A DNA stretch of 50,100 nucleotides. It comes from a bacterium. Its GTDB lineage: Bacteria > Bdellovibrionota_C > UBA2361 > SZUA-149 > JAQTWB01. Within the stretch, counting starts at the first letter, position 1. Each line of letters starts with the position of its first letter. A program made the translations under genes and the position numbers. The stretch is taken from contig JAQTWB010000017.1 of assembly GCA_028689495.1 (NCBI GenBank), forward strand, positions 1-50,100. Reading direction: 5' to 3'. The notes under the pieces were generated by a model. That model was not told the origin of the DNA. It saw only the letters and a program-made list of their open reading frames with translations, and searched no databases. Shown in pieces: positions 26,662-35,644 of this stretch.

Positions 26662-26687
26662 GTAGATTATCGGCGAGCTCCCGCCGG

Positions 26688-26711
26688 GCAGCAGAGCTCC
26701 AGCTCTGCTGC
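26688..26711. repeat. GAGCTCCAGCTC-type palindrome
   Basis: GCAGCAGAGCT and AGCTCTGCTGC form an 11-bp stem around CC. A close relative lies at 44283-44302. It may be a second small repeat family or the terminator of the nifJ operon. Confidence 0.6.
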
Positions 26712-26875
26712 AAGGTGAGGCGCGAAGTGTCGCCGACAATATCCGCACAATTCACGAGTTACCTATAAGCCTCAGCGTAATCATCAATCAAGGTATCGAT
26801 TGCTTGCCGGTTCAGTGCTCCGGGTTGAAGAGTGCCGCTTGTCATGCTTGAGGGCAGGGTGGGTCCAAAAAAAAA

Positions 26876-26895
26876 TGGAACCGGGTTACTTTTTT
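26876..26895 (-). repeat. single REP tip
   Basis: TGGAACCGGGTTACTTTTTT, the dispersed family tip. No partner end is seen nearby. The rest of 26662-27072 holds no gene. Confidence 0.85.
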
Positions 26896-27072
26896 GCACG
26901 AACTGCCACAACAACGGAAAATTTAATTCGTTAGCTTCGTTAAGTTAATTGTGTAATTGGCCCGGCAAATACGAGGAATAATATTAGTCCGGCACTATTT
27001 TGCCTCAGAACACTTAATTTCCTCGATTTTTCTGCCGAGTTACTTCCAGCCAATCAATCCCGAGGAGATGAC

Positions 27073-28113
27073 ATGAAGCAGCGACCGATAGAAACACATT
27101 ACCTCTCACTACCCGCCGACGTTTGCGCCGCACTCGAGATTGCAGTCGGAGACGATGCGTATTTCGAGATACGCCAAGACACCGTCATCCTTCGCAAAAG
27201 CACGGGCCAGGAAACGGAAGAAACGGCCGACGACAACCAAACAACGATTCGCCCCTTTATTACCCATGACCCGGGAAAAATCATCGATGGTCGATTTGAA
27301 GTGATTCGCCACCTGGGTGATGGCTTCCGCAGCACTTCCCACCTTTGCCGCGAGTTACATACCAGGGATAACCTGGTGGTTCTGAAAACCTGCCTTCCTG
27401 ATATAGCAAAGGACGAGTCATCCAGAGCGCGCTGGATTCGCGAGATGCGTGCCAGCAGGAATATCCAGCACCCAAACTGTCTCAAAGTCTTCGACTACTT
27501 TAGCGACGCCAAGAATTTATACAGCATTACCGAATACGTTGTAGGTGAAACACTGGCTGAATTGCAGGACCGGAGAGAGAACATTGCTATCGACAGGCTA
27601 CGCAATATCTTTATCCAGCTCTGCGCCGGGCTTGATGCCATACACACGGCTGGTTACCTGCACCGCGACATCAAACACGAAAGCGTTTTCATCAGCTATC
27701 GCGATGAGATAAAAATTCTCGGTGCTGGCAGCGTATCCCGCACAGGTATAGCTGCAAACCTCAAGAAGGTTGACGGATTGGTTCGTACCGTAGATTTTGT
27801 TGCGCCCGAATATTTGGAGCACGGAGTTGTCGACAGTCGCGGAGATATCTACGCCATCGGTGTCATTGCCTATGAACTTCTTACCAACAATGCACCATTT
27901 CGCGGAGAAAGCATCATCCAGCTAATGACGAAACGCCTGAATACCGACCCGGCTCCTCCTGAACAATACCGCCCCGACTGCCCCAAAGAATTGAGTGACA
28001 TCATCCTAAGAGCTCTCGCTCGCTACCCCGAGAACCGTTACCAAACGGCGAAAGAAATGCTGCACGACTTGAACGAGGTCAACTTGGTTCACTTCTGGCC
28101 CAAAGTTTTCTAG
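27073..28113 (+). CDS. AbrB-like domain fused to a serine/threonine pseudokinase
   Basis: 346 residues. Residues 8-45 (LSLPADVCAALEIAVGDDAYF, then EIRQDTVILRK) look like a SpoVT/AbrB swapped-hairpin DNA-binding domain. From residue 70 a Hanks-type kinase follows: glycine loop HLGDGFRSTS, lysine in VVLKTC, helix-C glutamate in WIREMRASRNIQHPN, catalytic loop LHRDIKHESVF, APE in VAPEYLEHG and DIYAIGVIAYELL. The Mg-binding DFG motif is replaced by GAG (KILGAGSVSRT) and the catalytic-loop Asn by Ser. Normal phosphotransfer is therefore unlikely. Third codon positions appear richer in C than in neighbours, hinting at transfer. The start follows GAGGAGATGAC. Confidence 0.8.
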   Translation: MKQRPIETHYLSLPADVCAALEIAVGDDAYFEIRQDTVILRKSTGQETEETADDNQTTIRPFITHDPGKIIDGRFEVIRHLGDGFRSTSHLCRELHTRDNLVVLKTCLPDIAKDESSRARWIREMRASRNIQHPNCLKVFDYFSDAKNLYSITEYVVGETLAELQDRRENIAIDRLRNIFIQLCAGLDAIHTAGYLHRDIKHESVFISYRDEIKILGAGSVSRTGIAANLKKVDGLVRTVDFVAPEYLEHGVVDSRGDIYAIGVIAYELLTNNAPFRGESIIQLMTKRLNTDPAPPEQYRPDCPKELSDIILRALARYPENRYQTAKEMLHDLNEVNLVHFWPKVF

Positions 28114-28204
28114 TAGCATCTTTAGAGCCTCTTTGTGTTGACCAGCGGGAGTGGACGACGCTAGGCATCCCTATTGAAAATACGGAATTTGCAGGTTTAA
28201 AAAA

Positions 28205-28222
28205 TGGAACCGGGTTACTTTT
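28205..28222 (-). repeat. single REP tip
   Basis: TGGAACCGGGTTACTTTT, followed by GTTGTTTCTCATCG, which matches the sequence after the tip at 31766. Confidence 0.85.
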
Positions 28223-28351
28223 GTTGTTTCTCATCGTGAGGTGAATTGCAATATAGTGTTGTGAAGATTTATGGCGAAGTAAATGATACGCCGAAATCAT
28301 ATAATAATTTTTGGGGCGCAACGGGTATCCACCGTCGCCTCTGAGGTTCAG

Positions 28352-28972
28352 ATGTTCGAGATTAAGAACTACACCAGCTTCGTGATCGCCGTGGCCGTGT
28401 TCCAGTTGATTCCGGGACCAGGAACGATCGCCATCCTTAATGCTACAGTGCGGAACGGTGTTCTCGCAGGCGGTGCAGGTGTCTTGGGAACCATTGCGGG
28501 CGATTTTGTCTTCATGGTCGCCGCGGTTTCAGGCCTTGCTGCTATCATGTACGCTAATCCATTCGTCTTAGAGGCACTGCAATGGTTCGGTGCCGTGTAT
28601 CTCGTGTGGATGGGTCTTCAGTTGTTGAGGGCTCAAGGGGGAGGCTTCGAGCTCACGGCTGAGCCGAAGCGCTCGCCAGTGGACTATTTCCGTCAAGCTT
28701 TCGCGGTGAGCCTATCTAACCCGAAGGTTATCCTCTTCTTCGTGTCCTTCTTTCCGTTGTTTCTTGCTCCCAATGCTTCAATGATAACACTTGGAGTAAT
28801 GATGGTTCATATCACCGTGCTCAGTTTGCTCTATCAGGGCCTGCTAGTTCTGCTTGGCAACCGTGTCGCCCGCGGTTTACGCAAGCTGCCCTCAGCAAAG
28901 CTGGTTGCCATTCGCTTGGCGGGCATGGCACTCGTTGGCCTCGGGATCAAACTAGCCGCGTTCAATCGGTGA
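28352..28972 (+). CDS. LysE/RhtB-family amino-acid exporter
   Basis: 206 residues from the ATG at 28352 (GAGGT just before), the usual length. It starts MFEIKNYTSFVIAVAVFQLI and then PGPGTIAIL, the family's PGP motif in the first helix. Further landmarks are the GVLGTIAGDFVFMVAA helix, WFGAVYLVWMGLQLLRA, and SLSNPKVILFFVSFFPLF. It has about six membrane helices. Family members export lysine, threonine or homoserine lactone-type compounds; the substrate is not predictable here. It is a lone gene flanked by REP repeats, so it may be horizontally acquired. Confidence 0.9.
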   Translation: MFEIKNYTSFVIAVAVFQLIPGPGTIAILNATVRNGVLAGGAGVLGTIAGDFVFMVAAVSGLAAIMYANPFVLEALQWFGAVYLVWMGLQLLRAQGGGFELTAEPKRSPVDYFRQAFAVSLSNPKVILFFVSFFPLFLAPNASMITLGVMMVHITVLSLLYQGLLVLLGNRVARGLRKLPSAKLVAIRLAGMALVGLGIKLAAFNR

Positions 28973-29009
28973 TGCCAGGCCATTCCTCCGCGCCGAGATT
29001 TTAGTTATT

Positions 29010-29130
29010 GGTGTCGGGTTACTTTTAATTTTCAATCTCGCCAGGCCAACTCACGATTATCGCAATGAAAATCACCGGTTATAGAGCTCCGTTACTGATG
29101 CGGGGTCCTGCAGAAAGGTAACCCGGAACC
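29010..29130. repeat. 121-bp REP-bounded (MITE-like) element
   Basis: The left end GGTGTCGGGTTACTTTT (29010-29026) faces the right end AGAAAGGTAACCCGGAACC (29112-29130). The interior (TCGCCAGGCCAACTCACG... CCGTTACTG) is alignable with the element at 33669-33792. No coding capacity. The rest of 28973-29338 shows no gene. Confidence 0.8.
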
Positions 29131-29338
29131 ATCATACCCCCTTTCAACTCCTTTCAGGCATCGGCGAGATAATTTCACCTGACTGAAGCAGAGGTCCCCG
29201 GTTCTCACCTTCGCGTCGCCCGAGGATGACGAGATAGGGGCTGATGTTGGAAGTAGGCGGTAAAACTGTAGAGTAAACTGACTATTGAAATTACCGAAGA
29301 AGCCGAAGCTTCCTCGGTAATTGACCTTGTAACGTGTA

Positions 29339-30343
29339 TCAACCTTCCATTAAGCCATTAAGCAGCAATTTGAATGACTGTGCAGGCGATTCGCCTTTTG
29401 AAGGTCGGAGTTCCGCTTTCCTGTCATTCACCACCCGGATAATCCTGCTGAGTATTGCTTTGCGATCAAAATCGCCGTTGGCAAGTGAAGTAGAATCATT
29501 GTAGGCAAGTGCAAAGTCGTGCAGGAATCCACCAAGTGGCACCCTGGTTGCTTCAGTCCGAATGAAATAAACTTCATCCGGGTCGATGATACCTTGTGGA
29601 TGCGTGTAGATTTCATCGACCAAGGCACGCAGTGCTGTGGCAAGCCCACTGAACTCCGGAGTTGCGGGTACTAACTGCTGAATAAACAATAAAGCTTCTT
29701 CCAGCTCCAAACGTCCAGCATCAGTTTTAATCTGTATTGCTGAACGAGGCCGTCCGGTCGCCCGTTTCAGAGCAGAGACACCGGTTTCGACAATGCTACG
29801 CGAAACCGCCGCAGCATCTTGAAAGCCTGCACGCTGCATATCCTTCAACATTTCCAGGATCGCCTGCTCAAATGCATTTGATGATTTATAACTCAATGTA
29901 ATAGACGGAAGTGTCCAACTGTGATCGTCAAATTGCGAAATGGCACAAAAGTTAGTAACCAAATCGCCGATTGCCAAAGCGAATCTTGCTCTCAGACTCG
30001 GGCATGCATTAAGCGCGGCTACACCAAAAACAAACCCGTATGGCAGGCTCAGATTCTCTCGACAGGCCTTAAGCGTGTATTGCGGCGAGACATCTTTTAA
30101 ATGCCCTACCAGACATCTGGCGACGAAGACCGCCATCGCTTTTTCGTCTGCCGCTACTTCCTCAGCTAGCGCCAAAAAAATGGCTTTAGCTTCGGATGAT
30201 TGAGTAGACAGCGACCACGCTCTTTCCATATTCCGAATACTTTCTGGCCCGCAGTCACTGGAGATGCCAACCGCGTCGAGCTGGCGTTTTGTTAAGCCCA
30301 GAAAGACTGGGACACTATTTGCTTTCTTATTAAAAAAATTCAT
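29339..30343 (-). CDS. unrecognised soluble protein
   Basis: 334 residues with no signal peptide or membrane helix, largely helical. It begins MNFFNKKANSVPVFLGLTKR. I recognise no family. The ribosome site GAGGG lies 7 bases before the ATG. Composition and length are those of a real protein, and the codon pattern resembles its neighbours. It is isolated between a REP-bounded element downstream and a repeat-rich stretch upstream, which marks it as accessory. Confidence 0.65.
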   Translation of the reverse strand: MNFFNKKANSVPVFLGLTKRQLDAVGISSDCGPESIRNMERAWSLSTQSSEAKAIFLALAEEVAADEKAMAVFVARCLVGHLKDVSPQYTLKACRENLSLPYGFVFGVAALNACPSLRARFALAIGDLVTNFCAISQFDDHSWTLPSITLSYKSSNAFEQAILEMLKDMQRAGFQDAAAVSRSIVETGVSALKRATGRPRSAIQIKTDAGRLELEEALLFIQQLVPATPEFSGLATALRALVDEIYTHPQGIIDPDEVYFIRTEATRVPLGGFLHDFALAYNDSTSLANGDFDRKAILSRIIRVVNDRKAELRPSKGESPAQSFKLLLNGLMEG

Positions 30344-30572
30344 TTTAAAACCCTCATAGTCAGTTTACGTGACTTGAGCCTAAAGACTCTCGTCACGCCT
30401 AAAACTGTCACCTCGGATAGCATCAGAGCAGTCCGGTACATACGTAGTGGCGGGAGAGAGCGATTGGGAAGGAGCTCAACTCTTTATGTAATTCATGCAC
30501 ATTTGTCAATGCTCGAGCGGTTGGCGCTGAAAACAGTGCCGAGCTGGGTTCGATTGCCCTCAAAATATCGCT

Positions 30573-30848
30573 AGAAAGTAACCCGGAACCATACTCCTTC
30601 AGCTTCAGGTCATCACAGGCTATTTCAGCGGCAAGCTGCAGTGCTTCGTTGTCGCGGCGCGCCGCTCAGATCGAAGTCGCCAGTATTGTCAGCAAATCCT
30701 GGACTTCCACGGACAAGCGCGCCAGATAGCACTGCTCTTTCAGCAGTCGCGCGGCAACCACACTGACCGGGATGGAGCTGCGCTCGAGGCGTGCAGCGGC
30801 AAACTCGGCATAGCGCTTGAGGAGGAGGATGGTTCCAGGTTACTTTCT
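30573..30848. mobile_element. 276-bp element with 20-bp inverted REP ends
   Basis: AGAAAGTAACCCGGAACCAT (30573-30592) and ATGGTTCCAGGTTACTTTCT (30829-30848) are inverted repeats with one mismatch. They point outward compared with the 121-bp elements. The inside contains a gene remnant on the minus strand. The flanking 30344-30572 shows no gene. Confidence 0.7.
30666..30836 (-). pseudogene. C-terminal gene remnant inside the REP-bounded element
   Basis: A minus-strand frame runs from the right REP end to a TGA at 30666-30668. It reads KRYAEFAAARLERSSIPVSV and then VAARLLKEQCYLARLSVEVQ, ending DLLTILATSI. It has a protein-like composition but no start codon, because it begins at the repeat. 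I do not recognise the family. It may be the tail of a gene cut off by repeat insertion. Confidence 0.4.
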
Positions 30849-30942
30849 GGCGTTTTTTTAATTTTCTGGCGCTGGAGACGAAGAACCTTTCTGCCAATCG
30901 CAGAGAGATCTTGTACCTCCTGCGATTGGTTCTAAAAACTAC

Positions 30943-31449
30943 CTATGCAACGATGTTTGCCGTTCGCGCCGACATACGCAGGAAATCGATAGTTTTCCAT
31001 GCGAATAAATCTGTCGCATCATCGTCTTCCTCGCCACTTTCGAACAAGAGTCCCATTGGTTTCTTATGAGTGTGGGTGTAGGTATCCAGATACGAGCGAA
31101 AAGCGCTGTAAAAGATCATGTTTGCATGTTGGGTGCGATATAATTTAGTTTCGAGAATCTCCATTCGGAGGCAACTCTTTGCCCAAATTACACAGACGAT
31201 GCCTAACGTGACAATCTTCACAGCCAAGCCGAACTGAAAATCATTGGTATAAACAAGTCCGATGAGACTACCGACGCATAGAATCAGGATTATCGCGGGC
31301 AACCTATTGCGAATGCTTCGTAATATCGCTTCCTTCTTATCGAAGTATGCGATTGAAACACCGTATTTTGTTCGCCGATCAACAACGAAGTTTTGCAATA
31401 TTTCTGACACCACTTTTTCATTTAGCATGTGTTTTGATGGCGTGCTCAT
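30943..31449 (-). CDS. unrecognised small membrane protein
   Basis: 168 residues from the ATG at 31449, preceded by GGAGAT; an in-frame ATG further upstream lacks such a site. It has two adjacent membrane helices near residues 50-95 (RLPAIILILCVGSLIGLVYT and AVKIVTLGIVCVIWA) between soluble ends. The C-terminal part has an acidic run (ESGEEDDDATD). No family recognised. It is a single gene bordered by repeats on both sides. Confidence 0.6.
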   Translation of the reverse strand: MSTPSKHMLNEKVVSEILQNFVVDRRTKYGVSIAYFDKKEAILRSIRNRLPAIILILCVGSLIGLVYTNDFQFGLAVKIVTLGIVCVIWAKSCLRMEILETKLYRTQHANMIFYSAFRSYLDTYTHTHKKPMGLLFESGEEDDDATDLFAWKTIDFLRMSARTANIVA

Positions 31450-31765
31450 AGTAAAGATCTCCATTTTGGTGAATTGATTTAAGGTAACCAAGCAGGCGCC
31501 GATAAATCAATTCACGGCAAGAGAGGGGGGAGAACCTTTAGCCTCCAGAGCATCAGCCGAACCAGTAGGTTGGGGTGATGCTAAAAAGGACCCAGAGACC
31601 AGGATTGGAGATGGGAAAGAGCGGTTTACCCCCTATCATCTTCCCCGCAAAACAGTCAAGAATAAGGACGTAAACCAGATTATAGATCTAGAGGCTGAGG
31701 CGATGGAGGCGGGTTCTGATTTACCTTTCTACGAAAAGGGACAGTTACAGGTTTAAAAATAAAAA

Positions 31766-31967
31766 TGGGACCGGGTTACTTTTGTTGTCTCTCATCGCGA
31801 GGAAAGTTGTTTTATTTGATTAAATAAAATTAAGGAATTACCTGTTGTGACGGTGCTCAGAAAAGCCCTTCATCCAGGACAAATTGGAATCAGGTTATTT
31901 CATGCCGACTAGTGAGGTAGCGAATCCCTGGTGTCGGCTTCGGGGGCCACAGAAAAGTAACCCGGTT
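31766..31967. repeat. 202-bp REP-bounded element
   Basis: The left end TGGGACCGGGTTACTTTT (31766-31783) faces the right end AGAAAAGTAACCCGGTT (31951-31967). The right 135 bases are repeated at 32059-32209. Confidence 0.75.
31833..31967 (+). repeat. direct repeat, copy 1 (135 bp)
   Basis: Starts AGGAATTACCTGTTGTGACG, contains GGTGTCGGCTTCGGGGGCCA and ends in a REP tip. Copy 2 is at 32059-32209 with a 15-base insertion and one extra A. Confidence 0.9.
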
Positions 31968-32058
31968 TGTATAGACCCGCCGTCCAAGTCAAGTAGAAAA
32001 AAAACCGTTAGGAGTAGAGAAAACAAGTATCGTTTATGTATCCGGCCTGTTTATGAGT

Positions 32059-32209
32059 AGGAATTACCTGTTGTGACGGTGCTCAGAAAAGCCCTTCTGC
32101 CACCCCTTCTTCATCTAGGACAAATTGGAATCAGGTTATTTCATGCCGACTAGCGAGGTAGCGAAACCCTGGTGTCGGCTTCGGGGGCCACAGAAAAAGT
32201 AACCCGGTT
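32059..32209 (+). repeat. direct repeat, copy 2 (151 bp)
   Basis: Nearly identical to 31833-31967 apart from an insertion of CTGCCACCCCTTCTT, one A in the tip and a few substitutions. 91 unrelated bases lie between the copies. The whole stretch 31450-32309 has no credible gene. Confidence 0.9.
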
Positions 32210-32255
32210 CCAAATGTAAAACGTAATGACCCGGTTCCAAATGTAAAACGTAATG
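32202..32255 (+). repeat. REP tip with tandemly duplicated flank (27 bp x 2)
   Basis: ACCCGGTTCC plus 17 flanking bases (AAATGTAAAACGTAATG) occurs at 32202-32228 and exactly again at 32229-32255. It has the same architecture as 470-515. Confidence 0.9.
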
Positions 32256-32309
32256 TAGGCTTCAGGTTACTAGGCACATCAAACTGGCGGAAATGCTGCC
32301 CGCGATCTG

Positions 32310-33575
32310 TTACTTGTTGGCGGCAGTTGAATCAGTACTATTTCTTGCAAATGCAAGCAGGGTTCGACCTTGTTCTATATAGGCCTCGCGAATGGAATCG
32401 ATTTGACTTTGGTTAAGTTGATCGACAAGAGGAACGGACAGGCGACGCTGTTCATCTATGAGTTTCTTCCGGTCATTGGTGGCAGAAGTATTATTTAGTG
32501 TATCTCTGATTTGCGCCAGCCTGCTAAGCGTGGGGGTAATGTCTTGACCGGAGTCACGATAAACCTGGATTAGCTGATTAACCGCAAATGTCTGAGAATA
32601 AGAATAGGCCGGCAATCCGTAGGCATCCTTATCTTTGACAAGGAAGCTATCACCCTCTTTTGAAATTCCCTGAAGTCCTCCTCTTGATACAGATTGGACG
32701 TGAATATTGCCGACCGTCATCGAGAGCGCATCCGAAATGAACTCATCGACTTTCAATTGTGCGTTAGCCAATTCTGAATCAGAAAGCCTTACGCCCGTTG
32801 CTCCAGGGGGCAAGTCTTTCCAATTTGCTTTGGTGACTTCGGGAATGTTATGCCAAATAACATGCGAAGCTTCATTCATAAGTGTCTCTTCAAGAACGAC
32901 ACTGTCGGGCGCATGCCAGACGTGATTTGAAAATTCTTTTTTTAGAAATTTGCTAACCTCCTTTAAATTGTTGGAGTAAAGGGTGACCCAGCCAGCTTCA
33001 TTGGTGCTGCCGAGGAATTTCGATTTCATATCAGTGAGTATATAAGGCACTGAAACGCCATATTCCGACTTGTCAAACAACTTCGATATTGAAGCTGTGC
33101 CGTCCTCGCTCTGCCCGACGGAATAGACTCCGTTAGCGATAACCCGTCCAAAGATTGGCTCTCCGCCCAGGACGTATGCATTCAGATTTAAGAATACGCC
33201 TTTTTTTATTGCTGCTTGATTGAATTGATTCACATCATCAACAGTAATGGAGCCGCGTTCGCATTTACCCCTCAGCGAAACGACCTGCTCCAATAATTCA
33301 GCATCAACTCCAGCGTGTCTGGCGCTTTTTTCAATAAGTTTGATATTCGGCGCTACCTTCTCTTTAACGAACTCAGTTAAATTTTGTGTATCTGGCCGGG
33401 TTGGAATGATCTTGTTTTGGCTGCTGGATAAAAGCGCTTCACCGCCAGCATCAGAGACCGAATTCTCTGGTTCCGAATCTCCACATAGTCGATGTCGAAG
33501 CGAGGGCATTTTAAGGTCCCATTCGGACATTTTCTTTTCGCTGCGAACGGTACATTTCCCCTGGAAGTCTGACAC
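32310..33575 (-). CDS. unrecognised soluble protein
   Basis: 421 residues from a GTG at 33575 (GAGG five bases upstream); an ATG at 33530 is an alternative without a clear ribosome site. No signal peptide or membrane helix. The first 80 residues look disordered, the middle is mixed (GEPIFGRVIANGVYSVGQS), and the end is helical and polar. A segment ETLMNEASHVIWHN, with two histidines and a Glu, is suggestive of a metal site but is not HExxH. No family recognised. It lies between two REP elements. Confidence 0.65.
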   Translation of the reverse strand: MSDFQGKCTVRSEKKMSEWDLKMPSLRHRLCGDSEPENSVSDAGGEALLSSSQNKIIPTRPDTQNLTEFVKEKVAPNIKLIEKSARHAGVDAELLEQVVSLRGKCERGSITVDDVNQFNQAAIKKGVFLNLNAYVLGGEPIFGRVIANGVYSVGQSEDGTASISKLFDKSEYGVSVPYILTDMKSKFLGSTNEAGWVTLYSNNLKEVSKFLKKEFSNHVWHAPDSVVLEETLMNEASHVIWHNIPEVTKANWKDLPPGATGVRLSDSELANAQLKVDEFISDALSMTVGNIHVQSVSRGGLQGISKEGDSFLVKDKDAYGLPAYSYSQTFAVNQLIQVYRDSGQDITPTLSRLAQIRDTLNNTSATNDRKKLIDEQRRLSVPLVDQLNQSQIDSIREAYIEQGRTLLAFARNSTDSTAANK

Positions 33576-33668
33576 ATTGCCTCTATAAACGGCTGCAGGT
33601 TACCCGATAAAGACATGTCAGTTATGTTTAAGGGCAGGGATAACGTGTGGTTTGTCCTTTGTTTCACT

Positions 33669-33792
33669 GGCGCCGGGCTACTTTTATTCCTCTTTCTTGC
33701 CAGGCAAATCGCACAATTAACGTAATTAAGTTAAGGTGTTATAACTTTCCGTTGTTGTGCCGGGTTTGTGCAGAAAGGTAACCCGGAACCAT
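33669..33792. repeat. 124-bp REP-bounded (MITE-like) element
   Basis: The left end GGCGCCGGGCTACTTTTA faces the right end AGAAAGGTAACCCGGAACCAT. The interior has CTTGCCAGGCAAATCGCA and TTCCGTTGTTG, alignable with 29010-29130. Confidence 0.8.
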
Positions 33793-33843
33793 TCTTCAAT
33801 CCTCAACCAGTTGACAATCATCCAATCCTCTCGTATCAAGCGC

Positions 33844-33865
33844 GAAATGTTATAACATAACATTT
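33844..33865. promoter_or_regulatory. Zur box upstream of the zinc locus
   Basis: AAATGTTAT and ATAACATTT form a perfect 9-bp palindrome around AAC (33845-33865), preceded by G. It agrees closely with the enterobacterial Zur operator GAAATGTTATA-n-TATAACATTTC. It ends 33 bases before the MerC-like start, in promoter position. A zur gene lies in the same run of genes. Confidence 0.85.
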
Positions 33866-33898
33866 ATTCACGTTTGAACCTGGCTCGGTGGTGATCGT

Positions 33899-34279
33899 AT
33901 GGGAAAAGATAACATTGGTATGTTTTGTTCCGGCTTGTGTCTCTGTCACTGCCTGGCAACACCCTTCCTTTTCACTCTCGGCGGCGTGGGGTTGTTAGGA
34001 GAAGTGTTTCACTCCGAATACGTGCACATATTTCTTGCTTTTCCGGTGCTTGGACTTGTGGCGATCACTTTTCCATCTTCTTACCGTCAGCACCGATGTG
34101 CGACACCTTTGGTAATGGGATTTTTTGGCGCGGGCCTCATTCTTTGTAGTTTTCTCGTCAGTCACGACACCGAGCATTATTTTTCCGTGTTTGGTGGCCT
34201 GCTGCTGTTTTCGGCTCATTTCACCAATCGACATTTCCTGAAGCGGGCTCCATTTCAAACTGAAGTTCAGTCGGCCTGA
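33899..34279 (+). CDS. MerC-domain membrane protein
   Basis: 126 residues. It has about four membrane helices with MerC-type features: [15 protein letters not shown] in the first helix, then [20 protein letters not shown], a YRQHR loop and a final helix. MerC proteins import mercury. MerC-like proteins under Zur control occur in other bacteria and are thought to help move zinc. The cysteines in CLCHC could bind the metal. It is the first gene after the Zur box, 44 bases before the CobW GTPase gene, so zinc acquisition is the natural inference. Confidence 0.8.
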   Translation: MGKDNIGMFCSGLCLCHCLATPFLFTLGGVGLLGEVFHSEYVHIFLAFPVLGLVAITFPSSYRQHRCATPLVMGFFGAGLILCSFLVSHDTEHYFSVFGGLLLFSAHFTNRHFLKRAPFQTEVQSA

Positions 34280-34323
34280 AGCAAAACATATCCACAAAAC
34301 CTCCCAATGAAGAGGAACATTTA

Positions 34324-35571
34324 ATGAAAAACGCACAATTCAAGAAATTACCAGTAACGGTTTTATCCGGATTCCTCGGCGCCGGAAAAACTACAGTTCT
34401 TAACCACATTCTCAATAATCGAGATCAGCTTCGAGTCGCGGTGATTGTCAATGACATGAGTGAGGTGAATATCGATGCCGCTATCGTTCAGGACTCGGTT
34501 TCATTAAGCCGCGCAGAAGAAAAGCTGGTCTCGATGAGCAACGGTTGCATCTGCTGCACATTGCGCGAAGACCTGCTTATTGAAGTAACCAAGCTGGCCA
34601 GAGAAGGGAAGTTTGATTACCTGCTTATTGAATCGACCGGGATTGCCGAGCCGCTTCCTGTCGCCGAGACCTTCACTTTTGCTGATGAGGACGGGGTGAG
34701 CCTTTCAGATGTGGCGGACCTCGATACCATGGTCACAGTGGTTGATGCGGTAAATTTTCTGAAGGATTACGACGAGGCCAAGTCATTACAGGAAAGCGGC
34801 GAGAGCCTCGGACCTGATGATGAACGCAGTGTCGCAGACTTGCTGGTAGAGCAGGTAGAATTTTGCGATGTTATTCTGATCAGCAAGACCGATCTTGCCA
34901 GCGCAGAAGAGGTTCAGCGACTACAAGCTGTCTTGAAAACACTGAATCCGGAAGCTGAAATTGTGCCGATTTCTCAGGGCAACATCGACTTGAAGAGGAT
35001 TCTCGGCACAGGTAAGTTCAGCTTTGAAAAAGCCCAGCAAGCGCCAGGCTGGTTGAAGGAGTTGCGCGGCGAGCATGTGCCGGAAACCGAAGAATACGGA
35101 ATCAGCAGCTTTGTGTATAAGGCACGCAAGCCTTTTCATCCGGAAAAGTTCCACAATTTTATTCACAGTCAGGAGTTGAGGGGAAAGCTGCTTCGTTCCA
35201 AAGGTTACTTTTGGCTCGCGACTCGTCCGGAGTTTGCCGGGCAGTGGAGTCAGGCTGGCGGAATCGCCCGCTATGGTTTGGCTGGTATGTTCTGGAAGGC
35301 ATTGCCCGAAGACCAGTGGCCTGCTGATGAGGAATACAGGCAGTCAATCAAGGCCAATTGGCAAGAGCCGTTTGGTGATATGCGTCAGGAGCTGGTATTC
35401 ATAGGACAGGATCTCGACCCGGAGGAAATCTGCAGCAAGCTGGACTCATGCCTGTTGACCGATGAACAGATTCACCTCGATCGGTCGCACTGGTTAAAGT
35501 TGCCAGACCCGTTTCCGGTATGGCAGAACATCGAGGACGAGGATGATGGCGAGGAAGCAGCCGTTCAGTGA
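34324..35571 (+). CDS. CobW/COG0523 zinc metallochaperone GTPase (ZigA/ZagA type)
   Basis: 415 residues. G domain: P-loop [17 protein letters not shown] at residues 14-30, switch [11 protein letters not shown], metal motif [10 protein letters not shown] (CxCC), Walker [19 protein letters not shown] and guanine motif SKTD. The C-terminal CobW domain begins near [20 protein letters not shown] and includes [13 protein letters not shown]0523 proteins of this kind deliver zinc to client enzymes under zinc starvation and are typically Zur-regulated. An acidic tail (EDEDDGEEA) ends the protein. It lies in the run controlled by the Zur box. Confidence 0.93.
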   Translation: MKNAQFKKLPVTVLSGFLGAGKTTVLNHILNNRDQLRVAVIVNDMSEVNIDAAIVQDSVSLSRAEEKLVSMSNGCICCTLREDLLIEVTKLAREGKFDYLLIESTGIAEPLPVAETFTFADEDGVSLSDVADLDTMVTVVDAVNFLKDYDEAKSLQESGESLGPDDERSVADLLVEQVEFCDVILISKTDLASAEEVQRLQAVLKTLNPEAEIVPISQGNIDLKRILGTGKFSFEKAQQAPGWLKELRGEHVPETEEYGISSFVYKARKPFHPEKFHNFIHSQELRGKLLRSKGYFWLATRPEFAGQWSQAGGIARYGLAGMFWKALPEDQWPADEEYRQSIKANWQEPFGDMRQELVFIGQDLDPEEICSKLDSCLLTDEQIHLDRSHWLKLPDPFPVWQNIEDEDDGEEAAVQ

Positions 35572-35644
35572 ACATGCATGTTTCGTCTTTGCGGGAAAAT
35601 TAAAGTGCGAGCCGTATGTTTCTCTATTTCAGGAAAGGTGTTTT

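Noticed and set aside
30625-30897. 90-codon open frame on the minus strand
   Set aside because: Cys/Arg/Pro-rich and running through the REP end; the other frame in the same place reads as a much better protein remnant.
33740-33755. second Zur-like half site (GTGTTATAAC)
   Set aside because: It lies inside a REP-bounded element, is only a half site, and is not palindromic enough to match the box at 33844.
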